Shown in pieces: positions 16,002-23,942 of a stretch of 44,138 bases of DNA. The DNA is from Luteitalea sp. GTDB taxonomy: Bacteria > Acidobacteriota > Vicinamibacteria > Vicinamibacterales > Vicinamibacteraceae. The stretch spans positions 1 to 44,138 of the forward strand of contig WHTZ01000053.1 in the NCBI GenBank assembly GCA_009377495.1, written 5' to 3'. Position 1 is the stretch's first letter. Every line of letters begins with the position of its first letter. The position numbers and the translations under genes are program-made. Below the pieces are notes generated by a model, which saw only the letters and a list, made by a program, of their open reading frames with translations, did not search any database and was not told the origin of the DNA.

Positions 16002-18218
16002 TCAAAATCCTTCGCCGAGAATCAGCCGAAGGATCTCCTGCCGCTGAGCGCCGACTGCCATACGTACGGCGATCTCTTTGGTGCGTGCGCCGACAGAGAG
16101 GGAAAGCACCCCGTAGATCCCCACGAGTGCCAGGGCGGTTGCCACGAGAGCGAAGCCTGCCAGGAGGCGCATGGCAAACGTTCGAGGCGCCACCGACTCC
16201 CGCCGGATGTCCGCCATCGTCTTGATCTGCTCGATCGACGCGGTAGGCTCGACCGAGTGGAGCGCGCGTCTCGCCAGCGGGCCGAGGGCGTGCGGGTCGG
16301 ACCTGGCGCGGAGAATCAGATGCTTGGAAAAAGCACCCATCTGCCAGAGCGGAAAATAGATCTCCGGCTCTGCCTGCTGGCTCAGGGCTTCGGTTCGAGT
16401 GTTGGTCACGAGGCCAACGATCTCGATAGTTTCATCCGTCGTGTCAGCGAAGCGCATCTGCCTTCCAATCGGGTTGGCGTCTGCGAAGTAGCGCCGCGCC
16501 AGCGCTTCGTTGATCACGGCCACACGAGGCGCGTCGCCATCATCGGAACGACGAAAGCCGCGTCCGTCGACGAGCGCGATCCCCATGGCGTCGAAGTACT
16601 CGGAGGTCACGGACCGCAAGGGCAACTGCAGTCGATCCCTGAGCTTCGACGCGCCCACCTGTCCGACGATTTCCATAGCGCCCGTCCACTTGTTGCCGGT
16701 CAGAGGTAAGCCCCACACGAACGCGGCATGTGTCACCCCAGGAAGAGCTGAGACGCGCTCGAGCGCCCGGGTGTGAAAGTCCTTCCAGCCGTCGGGTTGA
16801 ACCGACGTGACGGTCATTGCGAGAATGCGCTCCGTGTCGTAACCGGGACGGACACTCGCCAGGTTGTGCGCGGTTCGAACCAGCAGTGCGGCGCCCGTCA
16901 AGAGCGCCACGGTCAGCACGATTTGCAGCGTTGTCACGGCGCCGAGGAGCCTGCGCTCGGCGCGCCCAGCGCTACTTCGCGCGCCCTCGAGACCGTGAAG
17001 CCGGTCAGACCGCGACACACGCACGGCCGGCAAGACACCGGCAAGGGCAGCCGCGAGCAGAGCGGCGAGCAACCCGAACGCCAGCACCGACCATCCCACG
17101 GTGACGGTATCCGAACGGGGGATGGCCTGTCCGCCGGTGGCTTTGAGGAGCGTGATCATTCCCACCGCCAGTCCCGCGCCGACCACGGCGCCCAGCAGCG
17201 CCAGCGCGGCACTCTCGGTCAACACCTGACGGAATAGCCGCCAGCGGCTCGCCCCGAGCGCCGACCGCGTCGCGTACTCCTGCTGCCGCTGGAGGCCGCG
17301 CGCCAGTAGGAGACTGGCGACGTTGCCGCACGCAATGACGAACAGGAGCGCCACCGATCCAAACAGCGGCACCAGCAGGCGTCGCGCCTCGTGATTCAAC
17401 TCCTGCTGCAGCGGACGAACGGCGGCCGTCAAGCCGTCGAGATCGGCGTTGGTGCGGGCGTGCCTGACCGTGATCGCAGCGATTTCCGCTTGCGCCTGTG
17501 CCAGCGTAGCGCCTTCCTGCAGACGGCCCACCGCATTCCATCCCCCCGCTTCCGGCTGCGCCTCATTCGGCATGTTGGCGAGCCAGAAGTCCACGAAGGC
17601 GTTGACGTCGTAATTCGGCTCGCTCGCATTCGCGGGATCAGGAAGGAAGCGGACCCCTGGCGGCATCACGCCCACGACCGGAAGCGGCGCCGGCTGGCGA
17701 CTGATGCGAATCGCGGTGCCGATGATTCCCGGGTCAGCGTTGAATCGCCGTTTCCAGAGCTCGTGCCCGAGGATGATTGCCTTGGATGGGGAATCTGTTC
17801 GTGCAGCTTCGCTCTCCAGGAACTCGCGGCCGAGCACAGGCTGGAGCCCGAGCATCCGGAAGTAATCTCGTGTCACCCGCATTCCGCCCAGCGACTCGCT
17901 GCCATCCGGCAGCACCAGGAAGTTGAAGGTCCAACGATACAGGGCCGGCCGGTCGAGCGTCCGGCTGGCGTCTCGCCAGGCCATCCACTGTCCGATGGTG
18001 GACCCCTCATCGTAGGGCTCGCCATCGACGCGTGTCGGTGATACGAGCACGAGCCTGTCCGGATTGGCATACGGCGGCGGAGCCAGGAGAACGCCTTGAA
18101 TCAGGCCGAACATAGCCGCCGCCGCTCCAATACCAAGCCCCATGGTCAGCACGGCGACGCTGGCGAAGCCCAGATTCTTGCGAAGCTGACGCAGCGCGTA
18201 GCGCAAGTCGTCGATCAT
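16002..18218 (-). CDS. ADOP-type ABC transporter permease, truncated by an in-frame TGA
   Basis: Duplicated FtsX/MacB permease lacking the PadR-proximal domain. It starts MIDDLRYALRQLRKNLGFAS, with the first unit around VIACGNVASLLLARGLQRQQ and the second around GIYGVLSLSVGARTKEIAVR. The frame ends LILGEGF-TGA at 16004-16002. In paralogues the residue after GEGF/GRGM-type sequence is followed by two more TM helices, and here those are intact in the same frame to 15792. A CGA-to-TGA change (one base) explains the break. With the stop read through, the length is 808 residues, the normal size. The ATG at 18218 is preferred to the upstream TTG at 18386, which overlaps higA. The product probably cannot fold its last FtsX bundle, so the gene is likely inactive unless the TGA is suppressed or is a sequence error. 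Confidence 0.85.
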   Translation of the reverse strand: MIDDLRYALRQLRKNLGFASVAVLTMGLGIGAAAAMFGLIQGVLLAPPPYANPDRLVLVSPTRVDGEPYDEGSTIGQWMAWRDASRTLDRPALYRWTFNFLVLPDGSESLGGMRVTRDYFRMLGLQPVLGREFLESEAARTDSPSKAIILGHELWKRRFNADPGIIGTAIRISRQPAPLPVVGVMPPGVRFLPDPANASEPNYDVNAFVDFWLANMPNEAQPEAGGWNAVGRLQEGATLAQAQAEIAAITVRHARTNADLDGLTAAVRPLQQELNHEARRLLVPLFGSVALLFVIACGNVASLLLARGLQRQQEYATRSALGASRWRLFRQVLTESAALALLGAVVGAGLAVGMITLLKATGGQAIPRSDTVTVGWSVLAFGLLAALLAAALAGVLPAVRVSRSDRLHGLEGARSSAGRAERRLLGAVTTLQIVLTVALLTGAALLVRTAHNLASVRPGYDTERILAMTVTSVQPDGWKDFHTRALERVSALPGVTHAAFVWGLPLTGNKWTGAMEIVGQVGASKLRDRLQLPLRSVTSEYFDAMGIALVDGRGFRRSDDGDAPRVAVINEALARRYFADANPIGRQMRFADTTDETIEIVGLVTNTRTEALSQQAEPEIYFPLWQMGAFSKHLILRARSDPHALGPLARRALHSVEPTASIEQIKTMADIRRESVAPRTFAMRLLAGFALVATALALVGIYGVLSLSVGARTKEIAVRMAVGAQRQEILRLILGEGF

Positions 18219-18340
18219 GCCGGCTTGGACGTAGTCGGTCACCTTCGGGTTGGCTAAGTAGTATGCCGTCTGTCGGCTCGTGAGACCCCGAACCGTGCCT
18301 GAAGGACCGAGGGATTGGCGCTGCGCATCAGGCGGCGGCT

Positions 18341-18652
18341 CTACGCCGCCTGGCTGGCCCGCTCGCGCGCTTGCTGCAGGTCCCAATCACTTTGCAGGCG
18401 GAGCCAAAACTCCGCAGACACCTCGAACGCGCGTTCGAGTTTCAGGGCCATCTCTGCTGAAATAGCGCGCTTGCCGCGAACGATCTGGTTCACGGTTTGG
18501 ACTGGCACCCTGAGCCGGGTGGCCGCCGCCGTTTGCGTGAGCCCGAGCGGGTCCAGCACGTCATGGCGCAGGATGTTGCCGGGCTGCACCGCCCGCACGG
18601 TTACGAGCTTACCCGTAGTCGTGGTAGTCCTCGACTTTGACTTCGTAGGCAT
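18341..18652 (-). CDS. higA: HigA-family antitoxin (XRE helix-turn-helix)
   Basis: 103-residue antitoxin that neutralises the HigB toxin and represses the pair's promoter. The core is PGNILRHDVLDPLGLTQTAA, then the recognition region RVPVQTVNQIVRGKRAISAE, a classic HigA XRE helix-turn-helix, and the tail FEVSAEFWLRLQSDWDLQQA. The ATG at 18652 overlaps the toxin by 44 bases. A GTG at 18598, just after the toxin stop, gives an 85-residue protein starting MRAVQPGN that fits the family length better. Toxin-first order is typical of higBA. Confidence 0.9.
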   Translation of the reverse strand: MPTKSKSRTTTTTGKLVTVRAVQPGNILRHDVLDPLGLTQTAAATRLRVPVQTVNQIVRGKRAISAEMALKLERAFEVSAEFWLRLQSDWDLQQARERASQAA

Positions 18653-18905
18653 CGCCGTGCTCCCAGCGGAATGTGACGCGGTACTGGTCGTTCACCCGGA
18701 TGGCCGCGCGCCCAGGCTGTCGCTTCAAGCGCTCGTAGCGATTGCCGGGCAACTTCGCCAGGTCCTCGATCGACGGGGCCGCATCAAGGATCTTTAGTTT
18801 CTCCTGGACGCGCGGCCAGAGTTTCGACGCAATCCGCCGCGCCGCTTTGGTGTTCCGTCCGGCCGCAATGTCGGCGGTCGTCTCATCCGCGAACGACCGA
18901 ATCAC
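18609..18905 (-). CDS. higB: HigB/RelE-family toxin
   Basis: 98-residue RelE-superfamily mRNA interferase that cuts mRNA at the ribosome. The N-terminus MIRSFADETTADIAAGR is the usual HigB start. Middle GNRYERLKRQPGRAAIRVND and end QYRVTFRWEHGDAYEVKVED followed by YHDYG match the family's beta-sheet and C-terminal basic/His residues. GTG start at 18905; the predicted transcript begins almost at this codon. Upstream of higA in one transcription unit. Confidence 0.92.
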   Translation of the reverse strand: MIRSFADETTADIAAGRNTKAARRIASKLWPRVQEKLKILDAAPSIEDLAKLPGNRYERLKRQPGRAAIRVNDQYRVTFRWEHGDAYEVKVEDYHDYG

Positions 18906-18911
18906 CGAGGT

Positions 18912-18940
18912 AGTTTACCTTATGACCGCCAAACGGTCAA
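18912..18940 (-). promoter_or_regulatory. higBA promoter with overlapping palindromic operator
   Basis: On the minus strand TTGACC (18940-18935), a 17-base spacer, and TAAACT (18917-18912) form a good sigma-70-like promoter. The spacer and -35 contain TGACCG-N5-CGGTCA (18923-18939), a perfect 6-bp inverted repeat suited to a dimeric XRE repressor such as HigA. The predicted start point is at or within 1-2 bases of the higB GTG. Confidence 0.7.
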
Positions 18941-18994
18941 ACGTTCAAAACGCTTTGATCCTGTGGTGAAGTCTAGCCGTTGAAGGACATTACG

Positions 18995-19069
18995 TGGTGG
19001 GCACTGGTGGATTCGAACCACCGACCCCCGCCGTGTGAAGGCGATGCTCTACCACTGAGCCAAGTGCCC
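18995..19069 (-). tRNA. tRNA-Val (anticodon CAC)
   Basis: The minus strand folds as a complete cloverleaf: acceptor GGGCACT/AGTGCCC, D arm GCTC-AGTGGTA-GAGC, anticodon arm with loop TTCACAC (anticodon CAC, codon GTG), T arm GGTGG-TTCGAAT-CCACC, discriminator A and an encoded CCA end. Confidence 0.96.
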
Positions 19070-19123
19070 ATCCTACTGCGCGGGATCCACCGTCGCCCTG
19101 GCGGAGGCGCAGCACAAACGTGA

Positions 19124-19153
19124 AGTGTAGCGGATCCTCTCGTGTTGGCGCAA
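19124..19153 (-). promoter_or_regulatory. Probable promoter of tRNA-Val
   Basis: Minus-strand TTGCGC (19153-19148), 18-base spacer, TACACT (19129-19124), about 50 bases ahead of the mature tRNA 5' end. It is the best -35/-10 pair in the short gap between the permease stop and the tRNA. Confidence 0.45.
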
Positions 19154-19201
19154 CTTACCCTGGACAGGTCACTAGCAGTCCGGCGCGCATCCACGAATTC
19201 C

Positions 19202-21895
19202 CTATTCGGCCCGCAGCGCAACCACGGGATCGACCCGCGCCGCCCGGCGCGCCGGAATGTAGGCCGCGAGGAGGCCCAGTGCGGACATCACGCCCGCGGC
19301 GCCAAGCAACGTGCCGGCATCCGTCGCGCTCAACCCGAACAGCAAGCTCTGCGCGACCTGCGAAGCGCTCAGCGCCAGTGGGACGCCAGCCGCCACGCCG
19401 CCGGCAATCCAGACGACGCCCTGGCGGAGTGTCACCCACAGCACGTCGCGTCGTTGAGCGCCAAGCGCTATGCGGATACCAATCTCGCTCGTGCGCTGAA
19501 CGACGTGATAGGCGATCAGGCCATACAGACCCAGACACGCCAGACCGACAGCGAGCACGCCGAACGCGACGAGGAGTGTCGCAACCATGCGTTCCTGCAC
19601 GAGGGTTCGGCTGACGAGCTCGGGCCCGATAGCGAGACTCGCGACAGACAGTCGGGGATCCTCGGATGAAATCAGCTGACGCAGGACGGGCGCTAAGGCA
19701 ACCGGGTTGGCGGCAGTACGCACGAGAAAGCGGGTGCTGGCGAGAATCCAGCTGTCTCGGATCACCGGCATCTGAAAATACGGCAGGTAGAACCGCGGCT
19801 GCTGCTCGTCCCGCGGACCGCTCTGTTTCACGTCGCGTGTCACCGCGACGATCTCCAATTCCTTCTGCCCACCGCCCACATCCCAGACAAGCCGCTGGCC
19901 GATCGGATTCGCGCTCGCAAAAAACCGCCGCGCCATTTCTTCATTAATCGCAACCGCGAGGGGCGAGCCGACACCGTCCCGCTCGCTGAAGTCGCGGCCG
20001 GAGACGAGCGGAGCTCCTATTGTCGAGAAGTACCGCGGGCCAACCACATCCCAACGCGTATGAGGAAATCCCTCCGGTCCGGCGACGAAACCCCTCGGAC
20101 GCATGAGATTTGTGCCGTTGTCGGTCCCCGTCAGCACGCCGTGCTCGGACAGGCTGACCGACGACACTCCCGGCACGTCCTTGATCCTGTCGAGAAGCGT
20201 ACGACTCAGCGCGATGGCTCGATCGCCTCGATAACCTGCGGCCTGTGGCTTGACATCAAGAACGAGCAGCCGCTGGGGAGCAAAGCCCAGATCAACGTCG
20301 CCGAGATTCGCAATCGTTCGCAGAAATAACCCCGCGCCCATCAGAAGCACGAGCGATAGAGCGACCTGGGCGACGACCAGAAGCGAGCTGAGCCGCTGCC
20401 GGGGACGGCCGCCGGTCTCGCGTCTCGCGACCAGAGATGTGACGAGGCTCGCGCGGGCCGACTGCCAGGCTGGCACGAGACCAAAAAGGATGGCGGTTGC
20501 CAACGAAATCACGGCAACAAACACCAGCAGCCGCGCGTCGGTCGTGACCGCAATCGGGACCCTCGACGCGTCTGCTGAGATCAATCGAAGAAGCGCTTCA
20601 CGTCCCAGCCAAGCCAACGCGACGCCCAGCGCGCCGCCCAGCGCAGCGAGCACAAGGCTCTCGGTCAACAGCTGGCGCATGAGCCGGCCGCGGCTCATCC
20701 CCAGCGCCAGCCGCACATCGATCTCGCGGCGGCGTGTCGTGGCTCGCGCCAGAAGCAGGTTGGCGATATTGGCACAGGCGATCAGCAGCACAAGGACGAC
20801 GGCGCCCATGAGTAGCTGCAGTGGACGCGCAAATTGCGCGCGAAGGTTCGACACCCCCTTGCCGCCTGGCTCGAGGGTGATCGTCGCTCTCGCCGTGTCG
20901 CGCCGCACGTCGTCCGGCATGTTCGGTCCAAAGATCTCCGCCACGACTTGTCGAAACGTCTCGGTGAGCTCCGGTTGCGCGCCGGACTGGATCACCCCTG
21001 GCCGGACGCGACCGATCATCTGAAGCCAGCCCGTGCTCGGACTCTGAAGCAGGTTTCGACCGGGAACGACGTGGCCCCACATCGCCAGCGGAACCCAGAG
21101 ATCCGGCCGAACGCCTACGTGCTCACCGAAGAAGCCCGGCGGCGCCACGCCGATGATGGTGATGGGCATCCCGCTGATGCGAACAACTCGACCGAGAATG
21201 GTGGCCTCTCGTCCGAATCTGCGCTGCCAATACGCGTGGCTGACGACTGCGACCGGATGCTCACCGGGTGCGCGGTCGTCATCGACGGTGAAGACGCGAC
21301 CAATCGCGGACTGGACACCCAAGGTCGAGAAATATGAGCCCGACACCAGCGACACGTCCGTCGGCTCCCGGATACCATTCTGAATCTCGACGTCGAGCGG
21401 TGTGACGCCGCTCGTGGCACACAGGTCCACGAAGATGTTCGTGTGCCGTCGAAAGGCTTGGAAAACCGGATACTGAGGCCCCCCGACCAGGACGAGCTCC
21501 TCGGGATTCTTGACCGGCAGCGACTTGAGTAAGACGGCTTCCAGCAGGCTGAAGATTGCTGTCGTTGCACCGATGCCGAGCGCCAGCGTCAGCGCTGCCA
21601 CGGTGGTGAAGCCTGGCGACTTGCGCAGGCTGCGGATCGCGTAGCGCACATCTTGCCAGATGCTCTCGAGCACTGACTCCCATCCAACGTCGCGCGTGTG
21701 GTCCTTCAGGGCCTCGAGGCTGCCCATCTCGGACCGGGCGGTGCGGATGGCGTCCTCGTGGGCCATGCCGGCGCGCAACTTCTCTTGGATGGACGTCTCC
21801 AGGTACGCGCGAAGCTCTTCGTCGAGCTCCTGTTCCACGCGGTGCTTCCGGAATAGCGCGCTGACACCGCCGATGAGGCGCCTGAGCCAAGCCAT
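19202..21895 (-). CDS. ADOP-type ABC transporter permease, PadR-linked
   Basis: 897-residue duplicated FtsX/MacB permease. The N-terminal charged domain (KHRVEQELDEELRAYLETSI, EDAIRTARSEMGSLEALKDH) is the PadR-proximal module. The membrane body follows with LALGIGATTAIFSLLEAVLL, LLIACANIANLLLARATTRR and LYGLIAYHVVQRTSEIGIRI, ending PARRAARVDPVVALRAE. The ATG at 21895 shares its A with the PadR stop (TGATG), so the two are translationally coupled and this is taken as the start; a GTG one codon earlier is also in frame. It is probably controlled by the adjacent PadR. Substrate unknown. Confidence 0.94.
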   Translation of the reverse strand: MAWLRRLIGGVSALFRKHRVEQELDEELRAYLETSIQEKLRAGMAHEDAIRTARSEMGSLEALKDHTRDVGWESVLESIWQDVRYAIRSLRKSPGFTTVAALTLALGIGATTAIFSLLEAVLLKSLPVKNPEELVLVGGPQYPVFQAFRRHTNIFVDLCATSGVTPLDVEIQNGIREPTDVSLVSGSYFSTLGVQSAIGRVFTVDDDRAPGEHPVAVVSHAYWQRRFGREATILGRVVRISGMPITIIGVAPPGFFGEHVGVRPDLWVPLAMWGHVVPGRNLLQSPSTGWLQMIGRVRPGVIQSGAQPELTETFRQVVAEIFGPNMPDDVRRDTARATITLEPGGKGVSNLRAQFARPLQLLMGAVVLVLLIACANIANLLLARATTRRREIDVRLALGMSRGRLMRQLLTESLVLAALGGALGVALAWLGREALLRLISADASRVPIAVTTDARLLVFVAVISLATAILFGLVPAWQSARASLVTSLVARRETGGRPRQRLSSLLVVAQVALSLVLLMGAGLFLRTIANLGDVDLGFAPQRLLVLDVKPQAAGYRGDRAIALSRTLLDRIKDVPGVSSVSLSEHGVLTGTDNGTNLMRPRGFVAGPEGFPHTRWDVVGPRYFSTIGAPLVSGRDFSERDGVGSPLAVAINEEMARRFFASANPIGQRLVWDVGGGQKELEIVAVTRDVKQSGPRDEQQPRFYLPYFQMPVIRDSWILASTRFLVRTAANPVALAPVLRQLISSEDPRLSVASLAIGPELVSRTLVQERMVATLLVAFGVLAVGLACLGLYGLIAYHVVQRTSEIGIRIALGAQRRDVLWVTLRQGVVWIAGGVAAGVPLALSASQVAQSLLFGLSATDAGTLLGAAGVMSALGLLAAYIPARRAARVDPVVALRAE

Positions 21896-22245
21896 CACAA
21901 TTCTCCGAGTGACGCGTCAAGAATCCTGGTGATCGCCGTCGTCTGCACCTCCCAGTCGCGGGTCTCGCGCTTGAGCTTGGCCCGGCCTGGCGCCGTGAGC
22001 GTGTAGTACTTGGCGCGGCGGTTGTTCTCCGTGACCCGCCATTCGCCTCGGATCAGCCCGTCTCGCTCCAAACGGCGTAGTGCCGGGAAGAGCGAGCCCG
22101 CGTTGATCTGAAACACGCCCTTGCTGATCTGTTCGAGGCGGACGCCGATGCCGTATCCGTGCATCGGCTCCAGGGCAAGGGTTTTCAGAATCAGCATGTG
22201 GAGCGTGCCCTGTACCAGGCTGCTCGCTTTCTCGTCGGCGCCCAT
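21895..22245 (-). CDS. PadR-family transcriptional regulator
   Basis: 116-residue winged-helix repressor. LVQGTLHMLILKTLALEPMH begins the DNA-binding domain, GSLFPALRRLERDGLIRGEW is the recognition helix and wing, and RRAKYYTLTAPGRAKLKRET is the characteristic PadR tail. ATG preceded by GGAGG with 5-base spacing. It likely represses its own operon, which includes the downstream ADOP permease joined by TGATG. Confidence 0.95.
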   Translation of the reverse strand: MGADEKASSLVQGTLHMLILKTLALEPMHGYGIGVRLEQISKGVFQINAGSLFPALRRLERDGLIRGEWRVTENNRRAKYYTLTAPGRAKLKRETRDWEVQTTAITRILDASLGEL

Positions 22246-22280
22246 AGTGGCCTCCAGCGTTCATCTAGCGAAACGAGAGA

Positions 22281-22308
22281 AGACTACGCGATTTATCTAG
22301 CTTGTCAA
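22281..22308 (-). promoter_or_regulatory. Probable promoter/operator of the padR-permease operon
   Basis: Minus strand TTGACA (22308-22303), 16-base spacer, TAGTCT (22286-22281). CTAGAT occurs twice, in the spacer and again near 22266, possible half-sites for PadR. The -35 is perfect, the -10 weak. Confidence 0.5.
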
Positions 22309-22568
22309 GAGGAATCGTGGACCGCGGTCTTCGGGCGCCCCGACGGTGCGGTGGCCAGCGTCGCGACGCGCTGAGACGGCCTCATGCGTGACGGTTCCAG
22401 TGGTCCCCGAAAAAACACTTGACACGATATGCAAGGCTGGCGCGTTTTGGTCCGGGAACCCGTGGGAATCCGTGGCTGTGGGCCGCACGTCGGCCGACAA
22501 GCTGCGTTCCGGCCTGTTCGCTACTAACGAGATGGATCCCGCCGCGGGCGTGTCCTACGGGCGCGTCC

Positions 22569-22596
22569 TGAGACTCGAAAATCGCGTCCGTATAAT
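22569..22596 (+). promoter_or_regulatory. Strong promoter giving a probably leaderless HNH-gene transcript
   Basis: TGAGAC (22569-22574), 16-base spacer, perfect TATAAT (22591-22596). The usual start distance of 6-7 bases places transcription start at or next to the ATG at 22602. No ribosome site is visible between. The rest of the 22246-22601 gap holds only the padR promoter. Confidence 0.6.
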
Positions 22597-22601
22597 GAAA
22601 C

Positions 22602-23942
22602 ATGACGACGCCACTGCCCACGTTCCAACACGTCTCCGATCAGGATCTGCTCCGCGAGGTGACCCGCCTCGCTGCCCGTGAACGTGAGGCCACCGCGTGC
22701 CTCATTGCCGCCCTCGCCGAGGTGGATGCTCGGCGCCTCTACCTGGGGGAAGGCTGTGCCTCGCTTTTTACGTACTGCGTCCACGTTCTCTGTCTCTCGG
22801 AGCACGCGGCGTACGACCGGATCGCAGTCGCCCGCGCCGCGCGCCGATTTCCTGTCATCCTGGCGCAGCTCGCCGCGGGCGCGGTCACGCTGACCACGAT
22901 TCGGCTGCTCGCGCCGCACCTGACGGCCGAGAACCACGCGGCGCTGTTGGCGGAGGCCCGGCACCGCAGTCGCCGCGAGGTCGAACAGATCGTGGTTCGG
23001 CTGCACCCGCAGCCCGATGTCCCGAGTGTCGTGCGGAAACTGCCGACGCCGCCACCGCCAGCGCCCGACACGCCGGTGGCCTGTGGCACGTCCGTCACGG
23101 AGGCCGGGGCCGACGCACCCGAGGTGCCGCAGAGGGTCACGCCGCCGACACGCTCACCAAGTGCGCCGCCGCCCGCGCCGGCCCCGACACGCCCAGCCGT
23201 GGTCGCGCCTCTGGCGCCCGCGCGCTACAAGGTGTCGTTCACCATCAGCGCGGAGACCTACGCGAAGCTGCAGGAGGCCCAAGCGCTCCTCCGGCACGCC
23301 ATCCCCACCGGCGATCCCGCGATCATCTTCGATCGGGCCCTGACGCTCCTCGTCGCCGACTGTGCCCAGACGAAGCACGCGGCCACGGACCGGCCGAAGC
23401 ACGGGCGCGGCACGGCGGTGGGATCGCGGCACATCGCGGCCGCGGTGAAGCGGGCCGTCTGGGAGCGCGACGGCGGCCAGTGTGCGTTCGTGAGCGCCGG
23501 GGGACGGCGATGCGCGGAACGCGGGTTCCTCGAATTCCATCACGTCGTGCCGTACGCGAAGGGCGGCGCGGCCTCGCTCGACAATACCGAGCTTCGCTGC
23601 AGACGCCACAATGCCTATGAGGCCGCGCGCGACTTCGGCCCCTGGCACACCACGCGCGTGCGAGAAACGGCGCCCGTCTTCGGCGGCCGGCCGCCTGCCA
23701 CTCGTTTCGACACTACTTTGTTAGATCCGCAGCTGGACGGACTTGAGCGCTTCGATGCGTTTGAGGTAGTGCGGTCGTTGCGCAAAGAGATAGGCGGTGA
23801 AGATCTCTTGCACGATCCCGCGGACCAGGGGAACGTGAGGGGCCCCCGGGTACGGCGTCGCTCGGCCTGCAGGAAATTGTCGGTGAGCGCGGTGAGCACC
23901 ACATGGTGGTGCCACCCCGGAAACGTGCGCCCCTCGAAATGA
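22602..23942 (+). CDS. HNH endonuclease-domain protein, 3' end fused into an IS element
   Basis: Native part about 366 residues. A helical N-terminal domain (LLREVTRLAAREREATACLI, LSEHAAYDRIAVARAARRFP) is followed by a proline-rich linker and a C-terminal HNH nuclease: VWERDGGQCAFVSAGGRRCA, FLEFHHVVPYAKGGAASLDN, ELRCRRHNAYEA. The HH, N and H residues of the betabetaalpha-metal site are present. This architecture is common in Acidobacteria and Myxococcota, often in several genomic copies; function unknown. From about 23699 the frame reads antisense into the IS701-like element (after FGGRPPAT), adding about 80 unrelated residues. Relatives end soon after HNAYEA, so the nuclease itself may still work. 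The start is set by the promoter just upstream. Confidence 0.82.
   Translation: MTTPLPTFQHVSDQDLLREVTRLAAREREATACLIAALAEVDARRLYLGEGCASLFTYCVHVLCLSEHAAYDRIAVARAARRFPVILAQLAAGAVTLTTIRLLAPHLTAENHAALLAEARHRSRREVEQIVVRLHPQPDVPSVVRKLPTPPPPAPDTPVACGTSVTEAGADAPEVPQRVTPPTRSPSAPPPAPAPTRPAVVAPLAPARYKVSFTISAETYAKLQEAQALLRHAIPTGDPAIIFDRALTLLVADCAQTKHAATDRPKHGRGTAVGSRHIAAAVKRAVWERDGGQCAFVSAGGRRCAERGFLEFHHVVPYAKGGAASLDNTELRCRRHNAYEAARDFGPWHTTRVRETAPVFGGRPPATRFDTTLLDPQLDGLERFDAFEVVRSLRKEIGGEDLLHDPADQGNVRGPRVRRRSACRKLSVSAVSTTWWCHPGNVRPSK
23699..23729. repeat. Left terminal inverted repeat of the IS
   Basis: Pairs with 25090-25120; 30 of 31 positions match. It overlaps the transposase stop codon (TAA at 23721-23719). 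Confidence 0.85.

Noticed and set aside
16002..16004. Second selenocysteine codon in the ADOP permease
   Set aside because: The position is an Arg-type site in a membrane protein, no UxxC and no SECIS-like stem at the needed distance; a CGA-to-TGA nonsense change is simpler.
18906..19201. tRNA-Val as an integration site with higBA as island cargo
   Set aside because: No integrase gene and no repeat of the tRNA 3' end was noticed within the window.
22346..22681. Possible 111-residue gene between padR and the HNH gene
   Set aside because: No family resemblance, no ribosome site, and it overlaps the HNH start and its promoter.
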